Shown here in pieces: positions 7,401-15,366 of a DNA stretch of 61,074 nucleotides. The DNA comes from JBFWUM01 sp050247255. GTDB lineage: Bacteria > Acidobacteriota > Vicinamibacteria > Vicinamibacterales > UBA2999. Location of the stretch: contig JBFWUM010000026.1 of assembly GCA_050247255.1 (NCBI GenBank), forward strand, positions 1 to 61,074, given 5' to 3'. The notes beneath the pieces were generated by a model that was not told the DNA's origin, did not search any database, and saw nothing but the letters and a program-made list of their open reading frames with translations. The first letter of the stretch is position 1. Every line of letters starts with the position of its first letter. The position numbers were made by a program, and so were the translations under genes.

Positions 7401-8903
7401 CTATTTCGGCCGCATCAGCGGGAAGAGGATGACGTCCCTGATCGACGGGCTGTTGGTCAGCAGCATGACCAGCCGGTCGATGCCGACCCCTTCGCCGCCG
7501 GCCGGGGGCATGCCGTACTCGAGCGCGCGGATGTAGTCCTCGTCCATCGCGTGGGCCTCTTCGTCGCCGCCGGCGCGGCTCTTCAGCTGGTCCTCGAAGC
7601 GGCGGCGCTGCTCCGCCGGATCGTTCAGCTCGCTGAACGCGTTGGCCACTTCGAAGCCGCCGACGTACAGCTCGAAGCGCTCGACCGTGTCCGGGTCGTC
7701 GGGCTTCTGCTTGGAGAGCGGCGAGACTTCGGTCGGGAAATCGTAGACGAAGGTCGGCTGGACGAGGTCGTCCTCGCAGAGCCGCTCGAAGATTTCGGCG
7801 GCGATCTTTCCGGCGCCCATGGCCGGCGTGATCTCCACGTGGACGGCGGCTGCCAGCGCCCGCGCGCGGTCGCGATCGCGCAGTTCGGCCGCCTCCACCT
7901 CGCGCCCGAGCCGCGTCGACGCCGCGGCGCGCGCCCCTTCGCGCAGCGACAGCCGCCGGAACGGCGCCGCCAGCGAGATCGTCCGCTCGCCGAACGTGAG
8001 GTCGGTCGTGCCGACCGCCTTCTGCGCCACGAACGACAGCATCTCCTCGGTCAGGTTCATCAGGTGCTGGTAGTCGGCGTAGGCCTCGTAGAACTCCAGC
8101 ATGGTGAACTCGGGGTTGTGCTGCGTCGAGATCCCTTCATTGCGGAAGTTGCGGTTGATCTCGAACACGCGCTCGATGCCGCCGACCGTCAGCCGCTTGA
8201 GGTAGAGCTCCGGCGCAATGCGCATGTAGAGCCGCATGTCGAGCGCGTTGTGATGCGTGACGAACGGCCGCGCCAGCGCCCCGCCGGCAATCGGCTGCAT
8301 CATCGGCGTCTCGACTTCGAGGAAGCCGCGCGCGATCAGGAACTCGCGGATGGCGGTGACCACGCGGCTGCGGACCTCGAACACGCGGCGCGAGTCGGGG
8401 TTGACGATCAGGTCGAGGTAGCGCTGCCGGTAACGGATCTCCACGTCCTGCAGCCCGTGCCACTTCTCGGGGAGCGGCAGCAGGCACTTGGCCAGGAACT
8501 CGAGCTGCGACGCCCAGATCGTCAGCTCGTTCGTCTTCGTGCGGAATACCCGCCCCGCGACGCCGACCCAGTCGCCGAAGTCGAGCAGCTTGAAGATCCT
8601 GAAGTCTCGCTCTGACAGCGCGTCCTGGCGGATGTAGGCCTGGATCTTCGCCTTGCCGTCGGAGATGACCAGGAAGTTGGCCTTGCCGAAGCTGCGAATC
8701 GCCAGGATGCGGCCGGCAAGGCGCGCCGCCGGCTGCTCCTGCTCGAGCGCCTGGCCGTCCTTGTCGCCATGGGCGAGGACGACGGCCTCCACCGTCGCCT
8801 GCGGATCGAAGCCCCGCGGGTAGACGTCGATGCCGAGCGCGCGCAACTCGTCCAGGTTGGCGCGGCGCTGGCGAACCTGGTCGGACTCGTGGTCGCTGCT
8901 CAT
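7401..8903 (-). CDS. lysS: lysyl-tRNA synthetase, class II
   Basis: This 500-aa enzyme charges tRNA-Lys. It has an N-terminal OB-fold anticodon-binding domain (about 55-155, with RSFGKANFLVISDG). The class II core contains motif 2 (FRNEGISTQHNPEF...EFYEAYADY) and motif 3 (GMPPAGGEGVGIDRLVM). The start ATG at 8903 overlaps the nusB stop by 4 nt (ATGA), which signals translational coupling and rules out a longer N-terminus. It sits mid-operon between nusB and the Lol permease. Confidence 0.97.
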   Translation of the reverse strand: MSSDHESDQVRQRRANLDELRALGIDVYPRGFDPQATVEAVVLAHGDKDGQALEQEQPAARLAGRILAIRSFGKANFLVISDGKAKIQAYIRQDALSERDFRIFKLLDFGDWVGVAGRVFRTKTNELTIWASQLEFLAKCLLPLPEKWHGLQDVEIRYRQRYLDLIVNPDSRRVFEVRSRVVTAIREFLIARGFLEVETPMMQPIAGGALARPFVTHHNALDMRLYMRIAPELYLKRLTVGGIERVFEINRNFRNEGISTQHNPEFTMLEFYEAYADYQHLMNLTEEMLSFVAQKAVGTTDLTFGERTISLAAPFRRLSLREGARAAASTRLGREVEAAELRDRDRARALAAAVHVEITPAMGAGKIAAEIFERLCEDDLVQPTFVYDFPTEVSPLSKQKPDDPDTVERFELYVGGFEVANAFSELNDPAEQRRRFEDQLKSRAGGDEEAHAMDEDYIRALEYGMPPAGGEGVGIDRLVMLLTNSPSIRDVILFPLMRPK

Positions 8904-9367
8904 GCGTTCAGTTCGAGACGCTTGCGGATCGCGTCGAGGATGCCGTTGATGAACCGCACCGCCTCGTCGGTGCTGTAGGTGCGCGCCAGTTCCAGCGCCT
9001 CGTTGATGACCACCCGCGGCGGCGTGCCGCGCTCGTGGAGAAATTCGTAGATCGCCAGCCGCAGGATCAGCCGGTCGAGCACGTTCATCCGCTCGACGCG
9101 CCAGTGCTGCGCCGCCTCGCCGATCAGCGGATCGATCGCGCCGACATGCTCGACCACGCCGGCGGCCAGGCGCTGCGCGAACGGCCGCAGCTCCTCCGGC
9201 AGCGGCTCGTCGTCGGTGTCGTGCACCCAGAAGGTCTGGCGGATCTCGTGCATCGAGAGCTTGCCGACCTCCCACTGATAGAGCATCTGGACGGCGGCCG
9301 CGCGCGCGCGATGGCGCTCCTCGCGCGCGGGGCGCGCGGTAGCGCGCCGCTCGGCTTTGGCTGTCAT
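8900..9367 (-). CDS. nusB: transcription antitermination factor NusB
   Basis: This 155-aa all-helical protein of normal NusB length has R-H-R-A-R-A-A-A-V-Q-M-L-Y-Q-W-E near the N-terminus. It also has V-I-N-E-A-L-E-L-A-R-T-Y and F-I-N-G-I-L-D near the C-terminus, the classic NusB signature. It acts with NusE (S10) at boxA in rRNA antitermination. It overlaps ribH by 4 nt at its start and lysS by 4 nt at its end. A ribH-nusB order is widespread. Confidence 0.95.
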   Translation of the reverse strand: MTAKAERRATARPAREERHRARAAAVQMLYQWEVGKLSMHEIRQTFWVHDTDDEPLPEELRPFAQRLAAGVVEHVGAIDPLIGEAAQHWRVERMNVLDRLILRLAIYEFLHERGTPPRVVINEALELARTYSTDEAVRFINGILDAIRKRLELNA

Positions 9368-9855
9368 ACCGCGCCGTCTCCGCCGGGACGCTCGTCGATC
9401 TGCGGCAGCAGCGTGGCCATGGCGATCGCCGCCAGCGCCGCGTCACGCCCCTTGTTGTCCGGCCCGCTGCCGGCCCGCGCCAGCGCCTGTTCGTCGGTGA
9501 GCGTCGTCAGCACGCCGAAGGTGATCGGCACCCCGGTCACCGCCGATGCTTCCATGATGCCGTGCGCCGCGGCCTCGGCGATGTACTCGAAGTGCATGGT
9601 CTCGCCCTTGATCAGGCAGCCGAGGCAGATGACGGCGGCGAACCGTCCGGTCTCGGCGAGGCGCATGGCCGCCAGCGGAATCTCGAACGCCCCGGGCACG
9701 TGCACCACGGTGACGTCCGCCTCTGACACGCGCGCCGCGGCCAGCGTCTGCCGCGCGCCCTCGAGCAGGCCCGACGTGACCTCGGCGTTGAACTCGGAGA
9801 CGACGATGGCGAACCGGCGTCCGGCGGCGTCGGCGAGCCCGCGCAACTCCATCAT
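9364..9855 (-). CDS. ribH: 6,7-dimethyl-8-ribityllumazine synthase
   Basis: This 163-aa protein catalyses the penultimate step of riboflavin synthesis. Diagnostic segments are FNAEVTSGLLEGA, VHVPGAFEIPLA and GCLIKGETMHFEYI; the histidine of the last is the usual proton donor. There are two tandem ATG codons (9855 and 9852). The first is used here because it makes an ATGA overlap with the stop of the enoyl-CoA hydratase gene. A longer open frame exists upstream but has no RibH-like sequence. Confidence 0.96.
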   Translation of the reverse strand: MMELRGLADAAGRRFAIVVSEFNAEVTSGLLEGARQTLAAARVSEADVTVVHVPGAFEIPLAAMRLAETGRFAAVICLGCLIKGETMHFEYIAEAAAHGIMEASAVTGVPITFGVLTTLTDEQALARAGSGPDNKGRDAALAAIAMATLLPQIDERPGGDGAV

Positions 9856-10634
9856 CGGCCCTTGAACCGCGGTGCGCGCTTCTCGAGAAACGCGGTGGTG
9901 CCTTCGCGCATGTCCTCGCTCGCGGAGACGAGGCCGAAGAGCGACGCTTCGAGGACCTGCCCCTGGTCGAGCGGCATGCCGGCGCCGGTGGTGACGGCCT
10001 CGAGGATGTAGCGCGCGGCGAGCGGCGCCTTGCCGGCAACGTCGGCCGCCAGCGCCCGCGCCTCGGTCATCAACGCCGCCGCAGGCACGACGCGGTTGAC
10101 GAGGCCGATCCGGTGCGCTTCGTCCGCCGTGATCTGGCGCCCGGTCAACAGCAGGTCGAGGGCGACGCCGGTGCCGACGAGCCGTGACAGCCGCTGCGTG
10201 CCGCCAAACCCCGGGATCAGCCCGAGGTTGATCTCCGGCTGTCCCAGCACCGCGGTGTCTGCGGCGATCCGCAGCGTGCACGCCAGCGCCAGCTCGCAGC
10301 CGCCGCCGAGCGCGAACCCGTTGATGGCCGCGATGACCGGCTTGCCGAGATGCGCGATCAGGTCGAAGACGTGCTGCCCCTGCCGCGCGTGCGCCGCCAT
10401 CTCGGCGGCCGACTTTGCCGCCAGCTCACGGATGTCGGCGCCGACCGCAAACGCTTTCTCCCCGGCGCCGGTAATGACCACCGCACCGACCGACGCATCG
10501 TGCCCGCAGTCGAGCACGGCACGGTGCAGCTCGTCGAGCGTGGCGGAGTTCAGCGCGTTGAGAACGGAAGGCCGGTTGAGGGTGAGGACGGCAACCCGGG
10601 CGTCGCGATCGACCGAGAGATTTTCAAAAGTCAT
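9852..10634 (-). CDS. enoyl-CoA hydratase/isomerase
   Basis: This 260-aa crotonase-fold protein has the oxyanion-hole motif AFAVGADI (61-68). Both hydratase glutamates are present: Glu114 in GGGCELALAC and Glu134 in PEINLGLIPGFGGTQR. It probably acts in beta-oxidation or a related acyl-CoA pathway; substrate length cannot be told. It is placed, unusually, between a VanZ-like gene and ribH in a run of 1-11-nt overlaps. Confidence 0.93.
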   Translation of the reverse strand: MTFENLSVDRDARVAVLTLNRPSVLNALNSATLDELHRAVLDCGHDASVGAVVITGAGEKAFAVGADIRELAAKSAAEMAAHARQGQHVFDLIAHLGKPVIAAINGFALGGGCELALACTLRIAADTAVLGQPEINLGLIPGFGGTQRLSRLVGTGVALDLLLTGRQITADEAHRIGLVNRVVPAAALMTEARALAADVAGKAPLAARYILEAVTTGAGMPLDQGQVLEASLFGLVSASEDMREGTTAFLEKRAPRFKGR

Positions 10635-11004
10635 GACGCCCGGCGCGGAGCCAGATTATACCCCACGCCCAGCAGGCGACGATGCCGGCGGCCGCGCCGA
10701 CCGCGTCGGAGCCGAGGTCCTTGAGTTCGGCCGAGCGGCCGGGCACGAACATCTGGTGGAGTTCATCGGTCACGCCGTAGCCGACCGCCAACGCCAACGC
10801 GGCGGCGGCGATCCCCGGCGTCATGCGGGCCGGCAGGCCGCCGGCGAACGCGCGCGCGCAGACGACGCCCAGGCCGACGTAGCCGAGCATGTGGGCCGAG
10901 ATATCCGTCACGCCCTGCGGCAGCGGCGCGTCGCTCAGCGATGAGACGTAGAAGATCACCGCCATGTAGCCGATCACCGGCAGCCAGAGCCGGAGGGCGC
11001 GCAC
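10624..11004 (-). CDS. VanZ-like membrane protein
   Basis: This 126-aa protein has four predicted membrane segments. It has the VanZ-family pattern of a helix followed by D-I-S-A-H-M-L-G-Y, and Y-G-V-T-D-E-L-H-Q-M-F-V-P-G-R. VanZ-like proteins are small membrane proteins named from a teicoplanin-resistance locus; most have no known role. The GTG start at 11004 shares one base with the TAG stop of the preceding 57-aa gene, and the end overlaps the hydratase gene by 11 nt. Confidence 0.85.
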   Translation of the reverse strand: MRALRLWLPVIGYMAVIFYVSSLSDAPLPQGVTDISAHMLGYVGLGVVCARAFAGGLPARMTPGIAAAALALAVGYGVTDELHQMFVPGRSAELKDLGSDAVGAAAGIVACWAWGIIWLRAGRHDF

Positions 11005-11177
11005 TACAGCGGCAGCGGATAGAGCAGCCAGCCGAGCAGCAGGCCGCCGACGATGAAGGCCGCGAACAACCGCAGCCCGAAGCGGACCTGCTCCGCCGGG
11101 CGCTCCCGCAGCAGCGTCGCGAACACCGTGGAGACGAGCAGCGCGAACAGGACCATCAACCCGAGGTGCGTGGTCAC
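11004..11177 (-). CDS. 57-aa two-helix membrane protein
   Basis: A GTG at 11177 overlaps the upstream stop in a GTGA junction. The frame runs 57 residues to a TAG that shares a base with the VanZ-like start. The sequence has two hydrophobic stretches (about 5-22 and 33-54) separated by a charged loop RERPAEQVR and ends WLLYPLPL. Its support is tight coupling on both sides and good membrane topology. I do not recognise a family. Confidence 0.65.
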   Translation of the reverse strand: MTTHLGLMVLFALLVSTVFATLLRERPAEQVRFGLRLFAAFIVGGLLLGWLLYPLPL

Positions 11178-11533
11178 TTGCGCCCCTGGGTGATGTCGAA
11201 GGCGTCGAGCACGACCAGCATGTTGAGCAGGCCGGCGACGATCAGGAAGGAGTTCCCGTACTCGTAGGTGATGGCGATCGGGTTGCCGGCGTCGACGCCG
11301 GCGAGCTTCGCCACGCCGTAGGCCGCGCCGATGCCGACGTTGGCGACGGCCGCGAGGGCCACGAGCGGCTGCGACCAGAGGAACGGAAAAATCTGGCCGT
11401 CGAGCAGGAGGCCGATGCCATACATCACCGGGAGCGTGACGAGGAAGACGAGCCCCTTCTGGACGCGGCCGAGCCACAGGTGACCCGCGCCGGGCACGAG
11501 CCAGGCGGCGGCGCAGATCAAATACGGGAGCAT
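11174..11533 (-). CDS. small polytopic membrane protein, DUF6677/TM2-like
   Basis: This 119-aa protein begins MLPYLICAAAWLVPGAGHLWLGR and has about four hydrophobic segments. The opening (W-x-V-P-G-A-G-H-x-x-x-G-R-x-x-K-G) resembles TM2-type and DUF6677 proteins. It has a later conserved-looking NPIAITYEYGNSFLIVAGLLNML block. It is the apparent first gene of the nine-gene operon that runs down to lolD. Function unknown. Confidence 0.7.
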   Translation of the reverse strand: MLPYLICAAAWLVPGAGHLWLGRVQKGLVFLVTLPVMYGIGLLLDGQIFPFLWSQPLVALAAVANVGIGAAYGVAKLAGVDAGNPIAITYEYGNSFLIVAGLLNMLVVLDAFDITQGRK

Positions 11534-11547
11534 CTTCCCGTAGTGTA

Positions 11548-12486
11548 TCAGCGCTGTGCGATGCGGCGGGACTCCGGCGCGATGTATCCGCCGCGCGCGC
11601 GCACCTTCACCCCGGGCACGTGGGCGACCTGCACCTGCACGCGGCGATACGCGCCGTCCTGCGCCTGGTTCGTCGAGGTGTAGCCGAGCGCGTACTGGGC
11701 GGCGAGTTCGTCGGCGATGGTGCCGTAGACACCCGCCAGCTCGGTGATCTGGCCGGGAAAGAACGCCCGCGCCCCGGTTTCGCGCGCCAGGGCGCGCATG
11801 CCGTATTCGGCCGTCGAGGCGCCGGCGCGCGCCGACTCGCGGATGTCCACGGCTGACCGCAGCGCAATCGTGTAGACCGCCACGCCCGCCCGGCGCGCCG
11901 TCTCCATCACATCGTCGAGGGTCACCAGGCTTGCGGTGTCCTCGCCGTCGGACAGCACGGCGATCGCCTGGCGGCGGTCGGTGGGCGTGCCGCGCCGCTG
12001 CGCCAGTTCCTTCAGCGTGAGGTAGATGCCGTTGTACAGCGCCGTGCCGCCCCGGGCGGTGGTCGCGCGCACGGCTGCCGTGGCGGCGGCGATGTCCGCA
12101 TCCAGCGGGTGCATCACCGTGACGGTGTCCTTGATGTCGACGATGGTGACGCGGTCGCCGGCGCCGAGCGACGACACGAACCCGACCGCCGCCTCCTGCA
12201 TGGTGCGCATCTTGTCGGACATGCTCGCCGACGTGTCGAGCAGCAGCGCGAGGTCGAGCGGCACGCGGCTGGCGGCGAAGAACGAGACGTCCTGCCGCAC
12301 GCCGTCCTCGAACACCACGAAGTTGTCCTGGTGCAGGCCAAGGACGGGCTTGTCATGGCCGTCTGTCACGACGACGTTGAGCGCCACCAGCTCGACGCCG
12401 CCCTGGAACCGCGGGGCCTGCGCGCTCACGGTCAGGGCGCCGGCCGCGACCACCGCGCACGCTGCCAGCCCGGCTACTCGTCTCAC
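11548..12486 (-). CDS. secreted VWA-domain protein (acidobacterial VWFA-related type)
   Basis: The GTG at 12486 gives a signal peptide ending VSAQ and a 312-aa product; TTG or ATG starts further upstream are possible. The mature start (ELVALNVVVTDGHDKPVLGL...FVVFEDGVRQDVSFF) precedes a von Willebrand A domain with an intact MIDAS motif (DTSASMSD). Also present are the metal-site threonine in A-R-G-G-T-A-L and the DGED acidic loop. This layout is typical of a family very abundant in Acidobacteria. The protein is presumably extracytoplasmic and adhesive or scaffolding; no ligand is known. Confidence 0.88.
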   Translation of the reverse strand: MRRVAGLAACAVVAAGALTVSAQAPRFQGGVELVALNVVVTDGHDKPVLGLHQDNFVVFEDGVRQDVSFFAASRVPLDLALLLDTSASMSDKMRTMQEAAVGFVSSLGAGDRVTIVDIKDTVTVMHPLDADIAAATAAVRATTARGGTALYNGIYLTLKELAQRRGTPTDRRQAIAVLSDGEDTASLVTLDDVMETARRAGVAVYTIALRSAVDIRESARAGASTAEYGMRALARETGARAFFPGQITELAGVYGTIADELAAQYALGYTSTNQAQDGAYRRVQVQVAHVPGVKVRARGGYIAPESRRIAQR

Positions 12487-12541
12487 GCCGCGGGTGGGTG
12501 CAACTTCCCCGCCATGCAACGGGCCGGATACAGTCTCTGCG

Positions 12542-13361
12542 GTGATCGGCGGCATCGCAGCGGTATCGGCGGCCCTCCTCATGACTGAGCTGGCCCTGAC
12601 CAGGATCTTCTCGGTCACGATGTATTACCACTTCGCGTTCCTGGCGATCTCGATCGCGTTGTTCGGCCTGAGCGCCAGCGCCGTGCTCGTGTTCGTGCTC
12701 CGCCGCCGGCTGGCCCGCCACGATACGCGCGCGCTGCTGTCGCGCGCCTCGCTGCTGCACGCGGCAGCCACCCTGGTGGCGCTGGCGTGCCTCGTGCGCA
12801 TTCGCGTCGGCCTGAATTACTCGCCCGAGAACCTGGCGCTGATGCTCGCCATCTACACGCTCGCCGCGCTCCCGTTCCTGAGCGGCGGCGCGGTGAGCGC
12901 CCTGGCCTTCTCCCGGCCGTCACCTTGTTCTCGCTGCTGCTGGGCACCGGCATCGGCAGCGTCCTGAGCCGGCGTATTCCAGCCGATCGCGTGCGCGCCG
13001 GCACGCTGGGCGCCCTCGGCGTCGCCACGGCCATCGGGGTCGGCGCGGTTGTCGTGCTGCCGACGGTCATCGACGCGGCGATCGTCTGGCCGTTGCCGGT
13101 GCGGATCGGCCTGGCGGCGCTGCTGCTGGTCCCGACCGGGACCGTCCTCGGGATGCCGCTGCCGGGCGGCATGCGCCTGCTGGCGCCGGCGCGGGGCGAA
13201 ATCGTCCCGTGGGGCTGGGCATCAACGGCGCGTTTTCGGTGGTGGGGGCGACGCTGGCGGTGTCTGTCGCGATGAATTGGGGATTTTCCGCCACTTTGTC
13301 GCTGGACGCGCTAGTTTACGCGTCCGCCGCGCTCACCCTCCGCACCGCCCCTCTCCATTAA
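12542..13361 (+). pseudogene. decayed spermidine-synthase-like membrane protein gene
   Basis: The reading frame opens with a good membrane region (GTG 12542; MTELALTRIFSVTMYYHFAF, then several helices up to LPFLSGGAVSALAF). It then jumps frame near 12905-12920 to TLFSLLLGTGIGSVLSRRI. It jumps again near 13205-13215 to LGINGAFSVVGATLAV, ending at TAA 13359-13361. The pieces match the two ends of long (700-800 aa) membrane proteins with a spermidine-synthase-like domain, but the whole middle domain is missing. So there is one large internal deletion plus two frameshifts. Assembly error is a possible alternative. Confidence 0.75.
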
Positions 13362-13450
13362 GAACAGATTAAGCAAAGACTTAGCGTTGACGCCGGCGTC
13401 AGGCTCAACGGTGGGCTGATATTTGCCAATGTCGGTGCCACGAACGTCGA

Positions 13451-13471
13451 TAGAATAGTGAACACTGTTCA
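13451..13471. promoter_or_regulatory. predicted TetR operator and -10 of the efflux operon
   Basis: A perfect 13-bp palindrome TGAACACTGTTCA (13459-13471) lies 38 bp before the tetR start. It sits 2 bp downstream of a -10-like TAGAAT (13451-13456). No clear -35 is visible. The position suits autorepression by the TetR protein encoded next, with co-repression of the pump genes. Confidence 0.6.
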
Positions 13472-13509
13472 GCACAACAGCGGTCCACCTTTCTTCAGCG
13501 ACACCACAC

Positions 13510-14190
13510 ATGGGAATCAAGGAACGCCAGGAACGGGAGCGTCAGGCCGTTCGCGACGCCATTCTGAGCGCCGCGCGCGACCTGTTCGTGACCGAGGGCT
13601 ATCGCAACGTGTCGATGCGCAAGATCGCCGAGCGCATCGAGTACAGCCCTGCCGCCATCTACAGCTACTTTCCGAACAAGGACGCCATCTTCTTCGCGCT
13701 GGCCGAAGAGGGGTTCCGGCTGCTCGCCGCCGCGGCGGGCGCCGCCCCGGCCGAGCTCAGCGACCCCGCCGAGCGCGTGCGGCACGCTGTCTGGGCGTTC
13801 TACGAGTTCTCGAAGCAGCAGCCGCAGTACTTCGAGCTGATGTTCGTCGACCGTTCGGTGCCGAGCCTGAACCAGGACTGGCACCGGTTCGAGTTCTTCC
13901 ACGAAGTGCTGGCCCGCGTCGAGACCGACATCCGGACGTGCAGCGAACGCGGGATCTTCTCGGCGGGCCTGGACGCCAGCGCCGCCATGCACGTGCTCTG
14001 GGCCGGCATGCTCGGCGTCGCCACCATCAACTTCGCCAACCGCCTGGGTCCGGGCGAGGACCCCGACGCGCTGGCGCACGACACCCTGGCCACGCTGATG
14101 GCCGGCTTCACGACCACGCTTCACACCACGTTCGTAGCGACCGAGTGCTTCCTCACTCACGAGATCGAGGCGACTGAACATGCGTCATAA
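13510..14190 (+). CDS. TetR/AcrR-family transcriptional regulator
   Basis: This 226-aa protein has an N-terminal helix-turn-helix (about 17-60: ILSAARDLFVTEGYRNVSMRK, then IEYSPAAIYSYFPNKDAIFF) and a variable ligand-binding C-terminal half. It heads a plus-strand operon with the membrane-fusion protein and the RND pump. Its stop lies 11 nt inside the next gene. It most likely represses the pump until an inducer binds. The palindrome at 13459-13471 is the natural operator candidate. The inducer is unknown. Confidence 0.93.
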   Translation: MGIKERQERERQAVRDAILSAARDLFVTEGYRNVSMRKIAERIEYSPAAIYSYFPNKDAIFFALAEEGFRLLAAAAGAAPAELSDPAERVRHAVWAFYEFSKQQPQYFELMFVDRSVPSLNQDWHRFEFFHEVLARVETDIRTCSERGIFSAGLDASAAMHVLWAGMLGVATINFANRLGPGEDPDALAHDTLATLMAGFTTTLHTTFVATECFLTHEIEATEHAS

Positions 14191-15334
14191 CCGTGCGTCC
14201 CTGCTCTTCCTCCTCGCATTGACCGTTGCCGCCGCCGGCTGCAGCACCGCCGAGCCGACCGCCGCCGCTGAAAGCGCGGCGCCGGCTGTTGCCGTGGCCC
14301 GCGTGGATGTCCCCGCTGTCGAAGCCGCACTCGCCGACGTCGAGGCAACGCTGCAGATCTCCGGCAGCCTCGTGCCGCAGACGCGCGTCGCCATCATGGC
14401 GAAGATGCCGGGCACGCTGTCGCGCGTGTCAGTGCAGATCGGCGATCGCGTCCGCAGCGGCCAGGTTGTCGCGACCCTCGACCGGCGGGAGATCGACGCC
14501 CAGGTTGACGCCGCCGAAGCCGCGGTCAACGTCGCCAAGGCGGCACTCGAATCCGCCGAGGCCGCGCTCGCCAACGCCGAGCTCGAACGCGATCGTGCGA
14601 GCAACCTGTTCGAGAAGGGGGCGCTGCCGAGGCAGCGGCTCGACGCCGCCGACACCACGCACCGCGCGTCGGTGGCGCAGCGCGACCTGGCGCGCGCCAC
14701 GCTGGCCCAGGCGGAAGCCGCCGCGCGCCGCGCCCGCGAAGTCCAGCGCGACGCCACGCTCACGTCACCGATTGACGGGGTTGTCGTCGAGCGCAACTAC
14801 GACGCCGGCAGCCTGGTGTCGCCCGGGGACATGCCGGTGGTCGCCGTCGCCGACCTGCGGACGCTCAAGCTGGTCGCCGGCGTGTCGGAGCTCGAGGCCG
14901 GACGCCTGACCGTCGGCCTGCCGGCACGCGTTACCGTCCAGGCCCGTCCCGGCGACGTCTTCGAAGGGCGTGTGGCCGCCATCGCGCCGGAGGTCGACGC
15001 CCGGAACCGCCACTTCTCCATCGAGGTCCGCACGCTCAACCCGGGCATGACGCTGCTCTCGGGGATGTACGGCGTGGCCACGATCCCGCTCGAGCGCGCC
15101 GAACGCGCCATCACCGTACCGCGCGAAGCCGTCACGTCGCGCGAGGGCCGCCGCGTCGTGCTGAAGGTCGACGGCGACGTCGTCCAGGCCGTGCCGGTCA
15201 GCGAAGGGCTGACCAGCGGCACCGTCGTCCAGATCGTCTCGGGCCTTGCCGCCGGCGACGTCGTGGTCGCCGACGCCCGCCGGGACGTCGCGGATGGCAC
15301 CCGGGTCAACGCGGTCGTCGCCGCCAGGAACTAG
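14180..15334 (+). CDS. RND efflux periplasmic adaptor (membrane-fusion) lipoprotein
   Basis: This 384-aa protein has a lipoprotein signal with lipobox A-A-G-C (Cys21), so it is anchored by lipid at the inner membrane. Next comes a barrel-sandwich half with RVSVQIGDRVRSGQVVATLD, then a long Ala/Glu/Arg-rich coiled-coil hairpin (about 105-180). The second half motif DGVVVERNYDAGSLVSPGDMP and a beta-barrel domain follow. It bridges the RND permease with the outer-membrane channel. The last codons and the stop fall inside a heptamer tract that runs to the next gene. Confidence 0.94.
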   Translation: MRHNRASLLFLLALTVAAAGCSTAEPTAAAESAAPAVAVARVDVPAVEAALADVEATLQISGSLVPQTRVAIMAKMPGTLSRVSVQIGDRVRSGQVVATLDRREIDAQVDAAEAAVNVAKAALESAEAALANAELERDRASNLFEKGALPRQRLDAADTTHRASVAQRDLARATLAQAEAAARRAREVQRDATLTSPIDGVVVERNYDAGSLVSPGDMPVVAVADLRTLKLVAGVSELEAGRLTVGLPARVTVQARPGDVFEGRVAAIAPEVDARNRHFSIEVRTLNPGMTLLSGMYGVATIPLERAERAITVPREAVTSREGRRVVLKVDGDVVQAVPVSEGLTSGTVVQIVSGLAAGDVVVADARRDVADGTRVNAVVAARN

Positions 15335-15359
15335 GCACCAGGAACGAGGAACAAGGAAC
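15325..15359. repeat. tandem heptamer tract, 5 copies of the (N)AGGAAC type
   Basis: Five heptamers (CAGGAAC, TAGGCAC, CAGGAAC, GAGGAAC, AAGGAAC) run from the last sense codons of the adaptor gene across its stop (TAG 15332-15334) to just before the pump start. The last unit supplies an AAGGA ribosome-site-like sequence about 9 nt before ATG 15367. Confidence 0.93.
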
Positions 15360-15366
15360 CACCGCC

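Noticed and set aside
6068..7432. 454-codon plus-strand frame opposite the Lol permease
   Set aside because: Highly charged low-complexity translation; the minus strand encodes an obvious four-helix permease.
8904..9446. N-terminal extension of lysS
   Set aside because: The frame is open but overlaps nusB completely, and LysRS-like sequence starts only at the ATGA junction at 8903.
12026..12541. Extension of the decayed membrane gene upstream through the VWA gene
   Set aside because: The frame is antisense to the VWA protein and has no membrane character.
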